Of a stretch of 64,000 nucleotides of DNA, positions 35,955-45,638 are shown one piece after another. A model generated the notes under the pieces. The model did no database searches and had not been told where the DNA came from. It saw only the letters and a list, made by a program, of their open reading frames with translations. Positions within the stretch are counted from its first letter, which is position 1; the number at the start of each line of letters is the position of its first letter. The stretch covers positions 305,107 to 369,106 of the forward strand of contig NZ_JTGN01000005.1 of assembly GCF_000797495.1 (NCBI RefSeq). The letters are read 5' to 3'. Origin of the DNA: Robinsoniella peoriensis. Lineage in GTDB: Bacteria > Bacillota > Clostridia > Lachnospirales > Lachnospiraceae. A program made the position numbers and the translations under genes.

Positions 35955-36863
35955 TCAATCATCATAGAACACCCAGTACTTGGATGTTGAAACTGTTATA
36001 ATGGTAAACAGCATAATCACAGCAAACATACTCCATGCCATCATAGAAGCATATCCCATCTTCCCGTACAAAAATCCATTATTATACAAGTGCATCGCCG
36101 CTGTATAAGTGCTATTCAATGGTCCTCCGTTGGTTAGGATCATCGGCTGCTGGAATACCTGAAAAGCAGCTATTACTGTAACGATCAAATTGAAATAAAC
36201 GGTAGGCGTACACAGCGGCATTGTAATATAACATACCTGACGAATTGATCCTGCACCATCAATTTGCGCGCTTTCGTAATAGGACTGGGGGATATCCTGA
36301 ATTCCAGCCAGCATGATAATAATATTATTCCCTATCGTCCACAAAGACAGAATTACAATAGAAATCATTGCCACGTTTTTATCACCAAGCCAATTGGGGC
36401 CTTTTATGCCAACCAGAGATAATATATAATTGATGATCCCATAATCCTTCTGGAAAATCCATCCCCACAAAATTGTAACGGCAACACCAGAAGTAATATA
36501 TGGTATGTAAAAAGCCGTACGGAAAAATCCCAGATTTTTAACTTTCTTGCTCAGTAATAATGCTATGAAAAATGAAAGGATAATACTTCCGGGTACAAAC
36601 ATTACTACAAATTTCAAAGTGTTCATAAATGCCTTTATAAATAAAGGATCATCTGTAAGTGCGTATACCCAGTTTTCAAATCCTACAAATTCTCCGTTTC
36701 CTGTCAGATTCATATTCGTGAACATCAAATAAAAAGAATATAGTATTGGATACAGTGTAAGAACGACAAAGCCGATCAGCCATGGTGCAGTATATAAATA
36801 AAAATTTCTGGACTCTCTTCTTTTCATGACGGAAACTTTTTTAGCTATTTTGGGTTTACTCAT
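35955..36863 (-). CDS. Carbohydrate ABC transporter permease (MalF/UgpA type)
   Basis: Starting at the ATG at 36861-36863 behind GGAGGCAAGGAAA, the 302-residue protein has six or seven helices. The EAA loop is at about 205-225 (YESAQIDGAG then MPLCTP). The basic N-terminus (KPKIAKK...KRRESR) faces the cytoplasm. It lies between the interrupted binding protein gene and the MalG-type permease gene. The frame itself is complete. Confidence 0.93.
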   Translation of the reverse strand: MSKPKIAKKVSVMKRRESRNFYLYTAPWLIGFVVLTLYPILYSFYLMFTNMNLTGNGEFVGFENWVYALTDDPLFIKAFMNTLKFVVMFVPGSIILSFFIALLLSKKVKNLGFFRTAFYIPYITSGVAVTILWGWIFQKDYGIINYILSLVGIKGPNWLGDKNVAMISIVILSLWTIGNNIIIMLAGIQDIPQSYYESAQIDGAGSIRQVCYITMPLCTPTVYFNLIVTVIAAFQVFQQPMILTNGGPLNSTYTAAMHLYNNGFLYGKMGYASMMAWSMFAVIMLFTIITVSTSKYWVFYDD

Positions 36864-36973
36864 TTTCCTTGCCTCCAATTCTTCTTTTAATACATTTCAA
36901 CTTCTTTTTTTGTAAAAAGCCGGACATGTTAACCGGCTTTTCATACTGTAAACATACAAAAATTGTAACCCTA

Positions 36974-38275
36974 TTAATTTCCATTTGCCTCGTTGAAAGC
37001 TTTTTCCAGAGCAGGATAATATTCATTCATAGCTTCACCCGCTGTCTTGCCATCAATGGTCACAGACTGCCAAATCTGTGTATATACGTCTCCTGCCGCT
37101 GAGAACGCACCTCCCCAGATATTTAACTTCGCATCCTTCATGCCATCCAGATAAATACTGTTGCTGACAGGACCATATTTCAAATCTTTATAATAACTCT
37201 CTGCTATTATTTTGCATGAGGTAAGTCCTATATTGCTGGTTTCTTTCGCCATATCTTCATTTGCATAAGCAGCATCTTTTACAAAAGTCCATGCCGCATC
37301 TTTATTCTGTGACGTTTTCAACACCGCATAACCAGTTGCGTACATAAGGTTATTTTTACCTCCCGGTACCCTTGGCATGGTTACTGCTTCCCACTCAAAA
37401 TTCTCTCCGATTTCATCTGCTATCAATTTTGTTTCAAATCCTCCCAGTGTGTACATCGCAGCATGTCCGGATACAAATAACTGTTCCTTGGGCAAACCCT
37501 TTGCTGCTGTGTCATCAGGCATGGCCTTACTCTGCACTAAATCCCCAAAAAGATTCAGGCCGTCTTTTACCTCCTGACTATTTACTTCGCATGACTTCAA
37601 ATCATCAGAATAAGCTTTTCCACCTTTGCAGATAACAGACAACCCCGCATCTATCCAGTGATTTACCATTCCATAAGTTGCATCTGCGCCTTCACCGCCC
37701 ACGAACTTTTTAGCTGCTTCCGCCAGGTCATCCCACGTCCAGTCTGCTGTAGGATAGTCCACTCCGAACTGATCGAACATATCTTTGTTATACGCTAAGA
37801 CAAATACATTTTCTAATAAAGGCATTGCTTCCAGTTTCCCATCAGGACGATAATATGGATCAACCATCCCCTCTGAAATAACAGACTTTAAATCCACTCC
37901 TTCTTTTTCAACATATGGATTCAGATCTTCATAATAATCTGTGTACAGCCCATAGTAATCCGGAGACATCTGTATAACATCAGGTCCGGTACCGGCTGAT
38001 AATGCTGCAGTCATTTTCTGGTCCCATACATGGTCAGCTGTGGGAATTACCGAATGTTCAACCTCTATTTAAGGATGTGCTTTCTTAAATACTTCAATCA
38101 TGTTTTCTCTGGATTTTTTTTCTTCATCTGCCCCCCAGGACCAGATAACCAGTTTCTGTTTTCCTTTGACTTCCTCTCCAGTTGTTTTGGTTTCCTCTGA
38201 TTTTCCTCCACATGCCATGAGGCATACTGACATAATTACCGCTAAACCAACAGATATTACTTTTTTAAAAATCAT
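36974..38275 (-). pseudogene. Sugar ABC importer binding lipoprotein interrupted by one in-frame stop codon
   Basis: Read from the ATG at 38273-38275, the gene codes a lipoprotein signal (lipobox LMAC) and a solute-binding domain. A TAA at 38069-38071 stops it after ...EVFKKAHP (about residue 68). The same frame then continues without shift: IEVEHSVIPTADHVWDQKM and on to a normal end at 36974. The binding domain downstream is complete (for example GTGPDVIQMSP and FVSGHAAMYTLGGFE), with no other stop. So a single base change, a sequencing error or suppression explains it; deletion does not. The full product would be about 433 residues. Neighbouring permease and GH43 genes are intact. GGAGGAAAGAAGT precedes the start. 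Confidence 0.88.
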
Positions 38276-38351
38276 ACTTCTTTCCTCCATCCATTTTTAC
38301 TTATATATCTGAGCTGCGCGCTTAACTCTGACATATTTATACACATGCATA

Positions 38352-38369
38352 TTACAGGCAAGCCTGCAA
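38352..38369. promoter_or_regulatory. Palindrome upstream of the binding protein gene, candidate LacI-family operator
   Basis: TTACAGGC-AA-GCCTGCAA pairs in seven of eight positions. It lies about 77-94 bp before the start codon, near a TATAAA that could be a -10. A LacI-type gene ends 76 bp away. The centre lacks the CG usual in LacI operators, so this is tentative. Confidence 0.4.
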
Positions 38370-38387
38370 TACTGCCACAATTAAACA

Positions 38388-38441
38388 GGTTGAAAGAATC
38401 ACATCATAGCGTCCTTTCTGCATCGTAATTTTCTTTCAACC
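38388..38441 (-). terminator. Inverted repeat after the LacI-family gene
   Basis: GGTTGAAAGAA (38388-38398) pairs perfectly with TTCTTTCAACC (38431-38441) across 32 bases. The structure begins 5 bp after the stop codon. There is no strong T-run. Confidence 0.5.
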
Positions 38442-38445
38442 TTTC

Positions 38446-39519
38446 TCAATTCAAATTCTTTACCGTCTCTCCTTCTAAGATTGCTAAGGGAGAATAATTC
38501 ATGTATCTATATTTATTCCCTTCGAGAATATCTATAAGGACATCCACACATTTTGCACCCTGACGCTCTGGATAAATATCAATAGTAGTCAGTTTTGGTT
38601 CATAGCGTTCCCGAGTAAATAATCCGTCGATTCCCATGATAGAAATGTCTTCCGGTATTCGCAAACCGTGCTTTTTCAGCCCCTCCATCATACCAAATGC
38701 CATATCATCATTAAAACAAATTACCGCAGTAGCCTTATGTTTTGAATTTCTGTAAATATCAGCAGCTTTCTTTCCTAAAAAAAACAAATCCAGATAAATA
38801 AATCCCTCCGCAGCCCTGCTGAAATCCGGTTTATCTTCACCCGGAATATCAGTATTATTTAAATTGCCCTGAATATCCAGTAAATACTGTATACACCGCT
38901 TACCTATCTCATTAGTCATTCGTTCCTTCCAATATTTATATCGGAGGTTTGCATATCCTTCATTGAAAGGAAGCGCCATGCCAATTTTTTTGTGCCCGTG
39001 GTCAATCAGGTAATCAATCGCCATATTAATAACTTTTTGATTGTCAATTATTACTGCGGGCATAGGCTTTTTAAATGCACAGGATGGGTCAAACGAGGCC
39101 GTAACAGTCGGAAGATAATAATTTTTTCCTACTGATTCTGCATAAGCCTGTGCTACACTTTCCGTTGGAAAAAGAATTCCATCGGCTAATATCCTTTTCA
39201 CTATCTCAAAGTCTTCTTCATTCATAATAGCCAAAACATGGTATCCCTTTTTTTCAGCTTCTCTTGCCATCCCATGATACATCTGATTATAGTATACCCC
39301 CGTCATATCTCCACAGAAAAATAATAGTTGATATGTTTTCTTCTGCTGCAAAGCCATTGCTACCGGGTTCGGCATATAATCCACCCTATTGGCAATATCC
39401 AGAATTTTCTTCTTCTTCTCCTTATCCACATATCCACTGTTATTCAGAGCCCTGGAAACTACAGAGGCAGATACTCCTGCTTCATTGGCAATATCTTTTC
39501 TAGTTACATTTTTCCCCAT
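38446..39519 (-). CDS. LacI family transcriptional regulator
   Basis: The 357-residue protein has the classical N-terminal HTH and hinge (about 1-58): VTRKDIANEAGVSASVVSRA, then ANRVDYMPNPVA. A periplasmic-binding-like sugar sensor follows at about 60-340. It should bind a palindromic operator and release it on binding a sugar. It directly precedes the operon with the interrupted binding protein, permeases and GH43 on the same strand, and probably controls it. The palindrome at 38352-38369 is a candidate site. GAGGTATTTTT precedes the ATG. All domains are complete. Confidence 0.93.
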   Translation of the reverse strand: MGKNVTRKDIANEAGVSASVVSRALNNSGYVDKEKKKKILDIANRVDYMPNPVAMALQQKKTYQLLFFCGDMTGVYYNQMYHGMAREAEKKGYHVLAIMNEEDFEIVKRILADGILFPTESVAQAYAESVGKNYYLPTVTASFDPSCAFKKPMPAVIIDNQKVINMAIDYLIDHGHKKIGMALPFNEGYANLRYKYWKERMTNEIGKRCIQYLLDIQGNLNNTDIPGEDKPDFSRAAEGFIYLDLFFLGKKAADIYRNSKHKATAVICFNDDMAFGMMEGLKKHGLRIPEDISIMGIDGLFTRERYEPKLTTIDIYPERQGAKCVDVLIDILEGNKYRYMNYSPLAILEGETVKNLN

Positions 39520-39690
39520 AAAAATACCTCATTTATTTGTCTCTTTTATACTATTTGTATAATCAACATACTATATTATATCGTCAAATATATCAATATA
39601 CAAAAATGTGGTCACGAATCCACTAGGATAAATACCGAATAAAAGTAAATTTTAATTTTTTCTATGAATTTATTTTGTAAATTTTAAAGC

Positions 39691-39723
39691 TAAAAAAGGC
39701 CGATTTCAAATTACGAAATCGGC
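39691..39723 (-). terminator. Rho-independent terminator after the AraC gene at 39751
   Basis: GCCGATTTC (39699-39707) pairs perfectly with GAAATCGGC (39715-39723). Read leftwards it is followed by CTTTTTTAG. Confidence 0.9.
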
Positions 39724-39750
39724 TTACGACGCTCCCAAAAAGGCATCCTG

Positions 39751-40611
39751 TTATGGCATCAGCTTCCTATATTCTCTGGGAGACATCATAACAAGTTTTT
39801 TAAACATACTGTTAAAAAACTTAATATCATCATATCCCACGGCACTTGCTATTTCAGATATCCGCAAATCGCTTCCGGCAAGCAGCACACAGCTTTTCTC
39901 TATTCGAATCTTCTGCAGGTATTCCCGAAAAGTAATTCCGGTCTCCTGTTTGAACTTCCTGCTTATATACTGCAGGCTGAAATGATGCTCCTGACAGAAC
40001 ATACCAAGCGTGATGTGCTCCCTGTAATTCCTGTCCACATATTGTATCGCATCTAAAACAATCTCATTTTTAGTGATTCTCACACTGCTCTTTACTATAC
40101 CACGCAGAGTAAGTATCAGAATCTCGATCAGTCTGCAGCGGAAAATCTCCGTATACCCCGGTCTTTTTTCCCGGTATTCTTCTGACATACCGGTCAGCAG
40201 CTGCAAAACCCTCTTGTCTTCGTCATGAAAGATACAGTTAGCCGGAGTCTGCATAAGTGATGGTGTATAGTACCGGATGAGACACCCCTGTATCAGTGCA
40301 TCGAATGAATGGCACCCATGCAGTGTGTTATCTATAACTTCCGGAAGGAACAGACAGTTAATCAGATTCAGATTCCTGCTCTGGGAATAACAATGGACGC
40401 TCCCATAATCCACTATAAAATAATCCCCCTGCGTAAGCTCGCTGCTTACATCATTCAAGGTATGGATACAAGTGCCGCAGGTTACATAAACCAGTTCAAA
40501 AAAACGATGGTCATGGCTTTCCATATCATCCTGGCTGCAAGGCATCATCACCAGATTTTCTTTATCTCCTAAAGCAATCTGCTTCATATCAATCGTACTT
40601 TTTTTCTCCAT
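39751..40611 (-). CDS. AraC family regulator with cupin sensor
   Basis: The 286-residue protein has an N-terminal cupin (about 20-100, with SHDHRFFELVYVTCG). A C-terminal double HTH lies at about 185-283 (GMFCQEHHFSLQYISRKFKQ, then SEIASAVGYDDIKFFNSMFK and PREYRKL). It is divergent from a GH78 rhamnosidase gene and most likely activates it in response to rhamnose or a rhamnoside. A near-consensus promoter at 40660-40688 drives it, and a good terminator follows. The ribosome site is GGGGGTG, nine bases from the ATG. Confidence 0.93.
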   Translation of the reverse strand: MEKKSTIDMKQIALGDKENLVMMPCSQDDMESHDHRFFELVYVTCGTCIHTLNDVSSELTQGDYFIVDYGSVHCYSQSRNLNLINCLFLPEVIDNTLHGCHSFDALIQGCLIRYYTPSLMQTPANCIFHDEDKRVLQLLTGMSEEYREKRPGYTEIFRCRLIEILILTLRGIVKSSVRITKNEIVLDAIQYVDRNYREHITLGMFCQEHHFSLQYISRKFKQETGITFREYLQKIRIEKSCVLLAGSDLRISEIASAVGYDDIKFFNSMFKKLVMMSPREYRKLMP

Positions 40612-40659
40612 AAAGATAAATTCACCCCCTATTTAAGTAGAAATCAGGTCTTTTTTTCC

Positions 40660-40688
40660 ATTTTATTCTCTGGTATCATTAATGTCAA
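40660..40688 (-). promoter_or_regulatory. Sigma-A promoter of the AraC gene
   Basis: On the minus strand, TTGACA (40683-40688), a 17-bp spacer and TAAAAT (40660-40665) give a strong promoter. Confidence 0.78.
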
Positions 40689-40756
40689 GAAACAACCATA
40701 CATACTTAAAGAAATTTACAATCTCAGGAAATTAACGTAAAATGGAGGTAACTTTT

Positions 40757-42931
40757 ATGGAATGGAAGGCAAAATGGATTAAACCCTCACTTGAAATGGG
40801 CGATGTGTGTCCTATGTTTAAAAAGAAATTTCAGACTACTGAAAAAGTAAAAAAAGCAACACTGACAATCACCTCTCTGGGGGTGTATGAGGCTCTGATA
40901 AACGGCAGCCGGGTAGGTGAGTTCATCCTTGCACCAGGCTGGACTTCTTACAAAAAAAGGCTCCAATATCAGGTATATGATGTAACGGATCTGCTGGGCG
41001 AAGAAAATCTGCTTCTTGTCACCGTAGGAAAAGGCTGGTACCGCAGCAGAATGCCAGGATGGGCCAGTTCAAAAGTGCAGTCTGCATTACAGCAAAATCC
41101 TGCAGGACTTCTGGCACAGCTAGATATTGTCTTCGAAGATGGCAGTAAAGAAACAATTATGACAAATGAGACATGGACTGCTGCCGAAAGCAATGTCCGT
41201 TTTTCAGAAATTTATGACGGGGAAACCTATGATGCTTCTTTCCAATCTGCCGATGAGACAGAAGTGTGTACTTTTGACGGACCTTTTGATACACTGATCT
41301 CACAGCAGGGTGAAGAGATACGGGAACAGGAAAGAGTTTCTGCCGCATGTATTTTTACAACCCCATGCGGAGAGACCGTAGTTGATTTCGGTCAGGAGGT
41401 TACCGGTTATATTGAGATTGAAGTTGATGCCAAAGCAGGTGAAGAAGTTTTGCTGTCCCATGCCGAAGTTATGGATCAGGATGGTAATTTCTATACCGAG
41501 AATTACCGTTCCGCCAAGGCACAATTGCATTATATCTGCAAAGACGGGCACCAGATCTACAAACCAAAGCTCACGTTCTTTGGCTTCCGTTATATTCGTA
41601 TTGATAAATTTCCGGTTGCTGTGTCCGCTGCAAAACCAGAGAATTTTACTGCTGTGGCTGTTCATTCCGAAATGAAAAGAACCGGATTTTTACGTTGCTC
41701 GAATCCATTGCTGAATAAACTCTTCGATAATATTATATGGGGTCAGAAAGGTAATTTTGTAGATGTTCCAACCGATTGTCCCCAGAGAGATGAGCGCCTT
41801 GGCTGGACCGGAGACGCACAGGTATTTATTAGAACGGCATGCCTGAATTACGACGTAGAAAAATTCTTCACGAAATGGCTGGGCGATATGGCAGCAGACC
41901 AGAAAGAGGATGGGCAGGTAGGCCATGTAATACCCAATTTGCTGGATGATCCGGATAGCAGTGCTGCCTGGGCAGATGCTGCCACAATCTGTCCCTGGGA
42001 ACTCTACTTAGCTTACGGCAACGATGAAATATTAAAATCCCAATTCAATTGTATGAAAAAATGGATTGGATATATTACCACCCATACAAAAGATGAATAC
42101 CTCTGGACCGGAGGAATCCATTTCGGAGACTGGCTGGGGCTGGATGCACCGGATGGCAGCTATAAAGGATCCTCCAGGGAAGATTTTATTGCATCTGCAT
42201 TTTATGCATATTCCACCTCGCTGGTAATAAAAGCCGGTAAAGTTTTAGAAGAAGATGTTGCAGAATATGAGACACTCTACAAGAAAATCTTAACAGCTTT
42301 CCAAAAGACTTATACTGAGTATCATACACAGACCGAATGTGTACTTGCGGTATATTTTAAACTGGCACCTGACTGCCAGGCTGCTGCAGACCAGCTTGCA
42401 GATCTCGTGAAAAGCTGTGGTAAACAGCTTCAGACAGGTTTTGTGGGAACACCGTATCTGCTGCATGTTTTAAGCGAATATGGTTATACACAGCTCGCAT
42501 ATGACCTTCTGCTGAGAGAAACTTATCCCTCCTGGCTGTATCCAATCACAAAAGGTGCTACTACTATTTGGGAACATTGGGATGGAATTAAGGAAAACGG
42601 AGATTTTTGGAGTAAAGATATGAACTCCTATAACCATTATGCATATGGCTCCGTAGCGGACTGGGTATATGGAGTAGCTGCAGGCATTACGCCTCTGGAG
42701 GAATATCCTGGTTATGAAAAAGTTCGAATTGCTCCTATGCCGGATCAGAGGCTTGACTGGCTGGAAGCAACACTGGAAACGCGGCATGGAATTATCCGCT
42801 CCGGCTGGAAAATCGAAGATGCATCATGGCGCTATGAGATAGTAACTCCTGTAGCAGCTGATATAGTAATTGCCGGACATGAATATCATTTAGAAAAAGG
42901 CAGTTATCTTTTCTATAGTAAAATTAAATAA
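40757..42931 (+). CDS. Cytoplasmic alpha-L-rhamnosidase (GH78)
   Basis: The ATG at 40757 follows GGAGGTAACTTTT; an upstream in-frame ATG overlaps that site. The 724-residue enzyme has the GH78 N and beta domains (to ~300), the six-hairpin catalytic barrel (~310-650) and a short C domain. The catalytic motif is TDCPQRDERLGWTGDAQ with the probable acid Glu346; the probable base is the Glu in TTIWEHWDG near residue 606. With no signal peptide it should cleave imported rhamnosides. It is the second GH78 of the window and complements the secreted 2029-residue one. Control is probably by the divergent AraC gene. Confidence 0.94.
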   Translation: MEWKAKWIKPSLEMGDVCPMFKKKFQTTEKVKKATLTITSLGVYEALINGSRVGEFILAPGWTSYKKRLQYQVYDVTDLLGEENLLLVTVGKGWYRSRMPGWASSKVQSALQQNPAGLLAQLDIVFEDGSKETIMTNETWTAAESNVRFSEIYDGETYDASFQSADETEVCTFDGPFDTLISQQGEEIREQERVSAACIFTTPCGETVVDFGQEVTGYIEIEVDAKAGEEVLLSHAEVMDQDGNFYTENYRSAKAQLHYICKDGHQIYKPKLTFFGFRYIRIDKFPVAVSAAKPENFTAVAVHSEMKRTGFLRCSNPLLNKLFDNIIWGQKGNFVDVPTDCPQRDERLGWTGDAQVFIRTACLNYDVEKFFTKWLGDMAADQKEDGQVGHVIPNLLDDPDSSAAWADAATICPWELYLAYGNDEILKSQFNCMKKWIGYITTHTKDEYLWTGGIHFGDWLGLDAPDGSYKGSSREDFIASAFYAYSTSLVIKAGKVLEEDVAEYETLYKKILTAFQKTYTEYHTQTECVLAVYFKLAPDCQAAADQLADLVKSCGKQLQTGFVGTPYLLHVLSEYGYTQLAYDLLLRETYPSWLYPITKGATTIWEHWDGIKENGDFWSKDMNSYNHYAYGSVADWVYGVAAGITPLEEYPGYEKVRIAPMPDQRLDWLEATLETRHGIIRSGWKIEDASWRYEIVTPVAADIVIAGHEYHLEKGSYLFYSKIK

Positions 42932-42941
42932 TCTATCTGAT

Positions 42942-42970
42942 AGCAGCTGCCGCAGTACTGGGCAGCTGCT
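42942..42970. terminator. Stem-loop between convergent genes
   Basis: AGCAGCTGCC (42942-42951) pairs perfectly with GGCAGCTGCT (42961-42970) around nine bases. It has no T-run but sits 10 bp after the rhamnosidase stop and before the convergent gene end at 43008. Confidence 0.6.
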
Positions 42971-43007
42971 GGATAAAGTTTCAAAGAAGACTCGTTCAGC
43001 ATTTGGA

Positions 43008-43421
43008 TTATTCGTGTTTTTCCAGATAAATATTAACGGCCAGGTATATAAGAAACATTAGAACAAGCACTGCACATAATGTCCCGGCTATGACTAAATA
43101 ATATTGATACTTAAAGATTCCATATAAAAGTGTGAAGGTAAAGGTTAGACCGCATATCACATAATTCATAGCCTTGATGACTAAATGACTGCTTTTCATA
43201 ACCAGATATAAATCTCTTTCATCCGTGTTTTCTGCCAACTCTTCTAAAACACCCTTTTTCGAAAACCCTCTTATAAAGTTAACTGCTGATAAAGCTGCCA
43301 GCAAAACGCCTGATATCATGAGTCTCTTTTCATAATAGCCGAAATAGGAAATGAAACATACAATAGATAAAATTGCTGTCATAATTCCAATAACTAAACC
43401 ACGTTTATTTTTTACTTTCAT
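43008..43421 (-). CDS. Four-helix membrane protein (DUF2178-like)
   Basis: The 137-residue protein has four predicted membrane helices (about 8-26, 33-50, 83-103 and 108-130). A cytoplasmic loop carries NTDERDLYLVMKSSH, matching the ERD-containing loop I know from DUF2178 proteins. These are often encoded behind a small XRE-type repressor, as here, where the genes overlap by 17 bp. Function is unknown. The close coupling suggests the repressor controls the membrane protein or is controlled by it. Confidence 0.78.
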   Translation of the reverse strand: MKVKNKRGLVIGIMTAILSIVCFISYFGYYEKRLMISGVLLAALSAVNFIRGFSKKGVLEELAENTDERDLYLVMKSSHLVIKAMNYVICGLTFTFTLLYGIFKYQYYLVIAGTLCAVLVLMFLIYLAVNIYLEKHE

Positions 43422-43638
43422 TCTCTTTTTCCTCCATTTTCGAGTTTTCTTTTAGACAGCATAAATCCTCAATACTTACGTCAAATATTTCAGAAATATG
43501 GTATGCCAGCATTAGAGATGGATTATATTGTTCTTTTTCGATAGAAATAATCGTTCTTGACGAAACATGAACCAGGTCAGCAAGCTGCTGCTGCGTTAAT
43601 CCCATACTCGTTCGCAGTTCCTTAACTTTAGTCTTCAT
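43405..43638 (-). CDS. Small XRE-type transcriptional regulator
   Basis: The start is the ATG at 43636-43638 (MKTKVKELR), after AAAGAGGTGTTGT. The 77-residue protein is one HTH domain, with TQQQLADLVHVSSRTIISIE as the helix-turn-helix, and a short acidic tail. It resembles the YozG-like single-domain repressors. It overlaps the DUF2178-like gene at its 3' end, forming a two-gene unit. The intergenic stretch 43639-43704 is the likely operator region: it contains the repeated motif GAAGCAGACTTC/GAAGCCAACTTC (as GTGAAGC and GAAGCCAACTTC near 43660-43685). Confidence 0.9.
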   Translation of the reverse strand: MKTKVKELRTSMGLTQQQLADLVHVSSRTIISIEKEQYNPSLMLAYHISEIFDVSIEDLCCLKENSKMEEKENESKK

Positions 43639-43704
43639 ACAACACCTCTTTCTAATGTGAAGCAGACTTCTCATGAAGCCAACTTCATATTATACCGGAA
43701 CATA

Positions 43705-44694
43705 TCATTTGTCAACAAATAATTCCTGCAGCCTTTCTGTATCTAAAGAAGTCCCGATCACGCAGACTTTTCCGGTATATTGTGGTTCGCCTTTTATAAT
43801 TTCCCACTCACCGGGCACCATATTAAAATAAATCCACTCTCCTTTTATACTTTCTACAGAACCCTTTGCACGTAAAACCATGCCGTTAACGGTATCCTCA
43901 TCTAATTTTTTCAGTATCTGGTCTAACTCCTGTTTTGTAAAAACCTTTGCCGTCTCCTTGCTCCAGCTGCTAAATATTTCATCTGAATGATGATGGCTTT
44001 CACAGCTGCATACCCGAGGTGCATTCCGATGATGAAGGGATTTTTCATGACCGCCTTTCTCATGGAAAACATCCTTCTTTTTTCCCCCGGTGTTTTCTGC
44101 TTTCCCTTCCATTACTTCCAAAATCTGCAGCCCCTTTAACTTTTCCAGAGGCGTCGTAATTACGGATGCCTTGGGGTTGACTTTACGGATTTCCTCTCTG
44201 CACTCTATTATTTTTGCTCTGTCTGCTTTATCGGTCCGGCTCAGCAAAATTGTATCTGCATTCCTGACCTGGTCGTTAAAAAATTCCCCGAAATTCTTTT
44301 GATACAGACCAAACTTCATTACATCCGCCACAGTAAGGCTGCTTTCCAATATTACGGACTGTTTCCCTTTCATCTCCTGAACTGCCTTGATTACATCTGA
44401 TAGTTTCCCAACACCGGACGGTTCAATAAGAATACGATCCGGGCTGTATTTTTTCAGCACCTCCTCCAATGCCTTGCGGAACTCGCCTTTCAGGGAACAG
44501 CAGATACATCCCGAATTCATTTCCCGGATCTCAATGCCGGTTCCTTTTAACAGACCTCCATCGATGCCGATTTCTCCAAACTCATTTTCAATTAACAGAA
44601 CCTTTTCCTTTTGAAATACTTCCCGAAGTAATTTCTGAATCAACGTTGTCTTACCTGCACCTAAAAATCCTGATATAATATTTATCTTTGTCAT
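43705..44694 (-). CDS. CobW/COG0523 GTPase with His-rich loop (zinc-related)
   Basis: The 329-residue G3E-family GTPase has Walker A GFLGAGKTT (9-17), the metal motif CICC (63-66), the Walker B-like EPSGVGK and SRTDKAD for guanine binding (152-158). A loop at about 206-236 is dense in His with Cys (HEKGGHEK, HHRN, CSCESHHH) and may bind zinc. COG0523 proteins of the YciC/ZagA type deliver or buffer zinc. It is the last gene of the locus that begins with the Fur-family regulator and the znu importer, which supports this role. GGAGAAGAATCAAA precedes the start. Confidence 0.92.
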   Translation of the reverse strand: MTKINIISGFLGAGKTTLIQKLLREVFQKEKVLLIENEFGEIGIDGGLLKGTGIEIREMNSGCICCSLKGEFRKALEEVLKKYSPDRILIEPSGVGKLSDVIKAVQEMKGKQSVILESSLTVADVMKFGLYQKNFGEFFNDQVRNADTILLSRTDKADRAKIIECREEIRKVNPKASVITTPLEKLKGLQILEVMEGKAENTGGKKKDVFHEKGGHEKSLHHRNAPRVCSCESHHHSDEIFSSWSKETAKVFTKQELDQILKKLDEDTVNGMVLRAKGSVESIKGEWIYFNMVPGEWEIIKGEPQYTGKVCVIGTSLDTERLQELFVDK

Positions 44695-44747
44695 TTTGAT
44701 TCTTCTCCTTGCTGAAATTTATTAAGACGTGCTACGCCACATTTTTC

Positions 44748-45638
44748 TTAACGAACTACTGGATAGACATAATCCTGTTCTGCCTTATCCGCATCTTCTA
44801 TTCCGGTTACCTGGATTTCAATTCCTTTATCTTTATTATAATGGAAAATTCCCGTTACGGAAACCCATTTATCCTGTTCTAGATTTGACGCATCATCCCA
44901 AATGCATATTGGTCCGCAGGGAGAAAGGTCTGCTATGCAGCAGCTCATTAATAACCTGGTCACGGCAAACTCGTTTTCTTCAAAAGACTGATCCCGGTAA
45001 ACTGTCCCATGCATTGTTATCTGATATCCATCATACTTATCCGAATAATAGCTAAGCTGCAGCAGCCAATTATAAAAATCTTCATCACGAACTGTTATGG
45101 TTCTGTTTGCCTCATCCAGACCTGCCGGAACCGGTTGTTTTTGTTTATTTGGCGTAGTTGGTGTGGTATTATCCTGAGCCTCGGTATTAACTTTCGTTTC
45201 CGGATTCGTCCCATCTGTTACTGATTTCCCGGCTTTCATATCTGTCTCATCCGTTTCGGACTCTCCTGCATAAGCCTGCCCGTCTTCTGGATTCCCCCCA
45301 TCTATCATCTTTTCTGACTTTCCCGATCCACCACTTAAATAGCTTCCAACTGCTGCAGCGGACGTAAATGATCCATGGGGAAGTAGTATAATCATTAATG
45401 GAATCACCAGAATCAGACATCTGTTCATATTCATCTTATACTTTGGTATGCCTGCCTTCCAGAAACGAGACAGCGCCCAGATCATCGTGACAATTCCGGT
45501 AAAATACAGAAAAGGCTCCATCCTTGGTGTAACAAAAATAAGATAACTTTTACTGTAAGCCATAGCAAACATCATAACGGAGAACAACAGGTAGCAGGCA
45601 CCTTCCAGCACCGCCTCATAATTCACGTAACGTTTCAT
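44748..45638 (-). CDS. TIGR03943/YcgQ-like membrane protein, partner of a YraQ-type permease
   Basis: The 296-residue protein has two or three N-terminal membrane helices (about 12-30, 38-55 and 72-90). A flexible acidic linker rich in Asp, Glu, Thr and Gly follows (about 105-175), then a C-terminal globular domain of about 110 residues. The domain pattern fits TIGR03943 (DUF1980) proteins such as B. subtilis YcgQ, nearly always next to a permease of the YcgR/YraQ family, as here. Its start overlaps the stop of the permease gene by 4 bp. The pair is thought to act in metal or cofactor handling in the zinc-starvation response; the transported species is not established. Confidence 0.82.
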   Translation of the reverse strand: MKRYVNYEAVLEGACYLLFSVMMFAMAYSKSYLIFVTPRMEPFLYFTGIVTMIWALSRFWKAGIPKYKMNMNRCLILVIPLMIILLPHGSFTSAAAVGSYLSGGSGKSEKMIDGGNPEDGQAYAGESETDETDMKAGKSVTDGTNPETKVNTEAQDNTTPTTPNKQKQPVPAGLDEANRTITVRDEDFYNWLLQLSYYSDKYDGYQITMHGTVYRDQSFEENEFAVTRLLMSCCIADLSPCGPICIWDDASNLEQDKWVSVTGIFHYNKDKGIEIQVTGIEDADKAEQDYVYPVVR

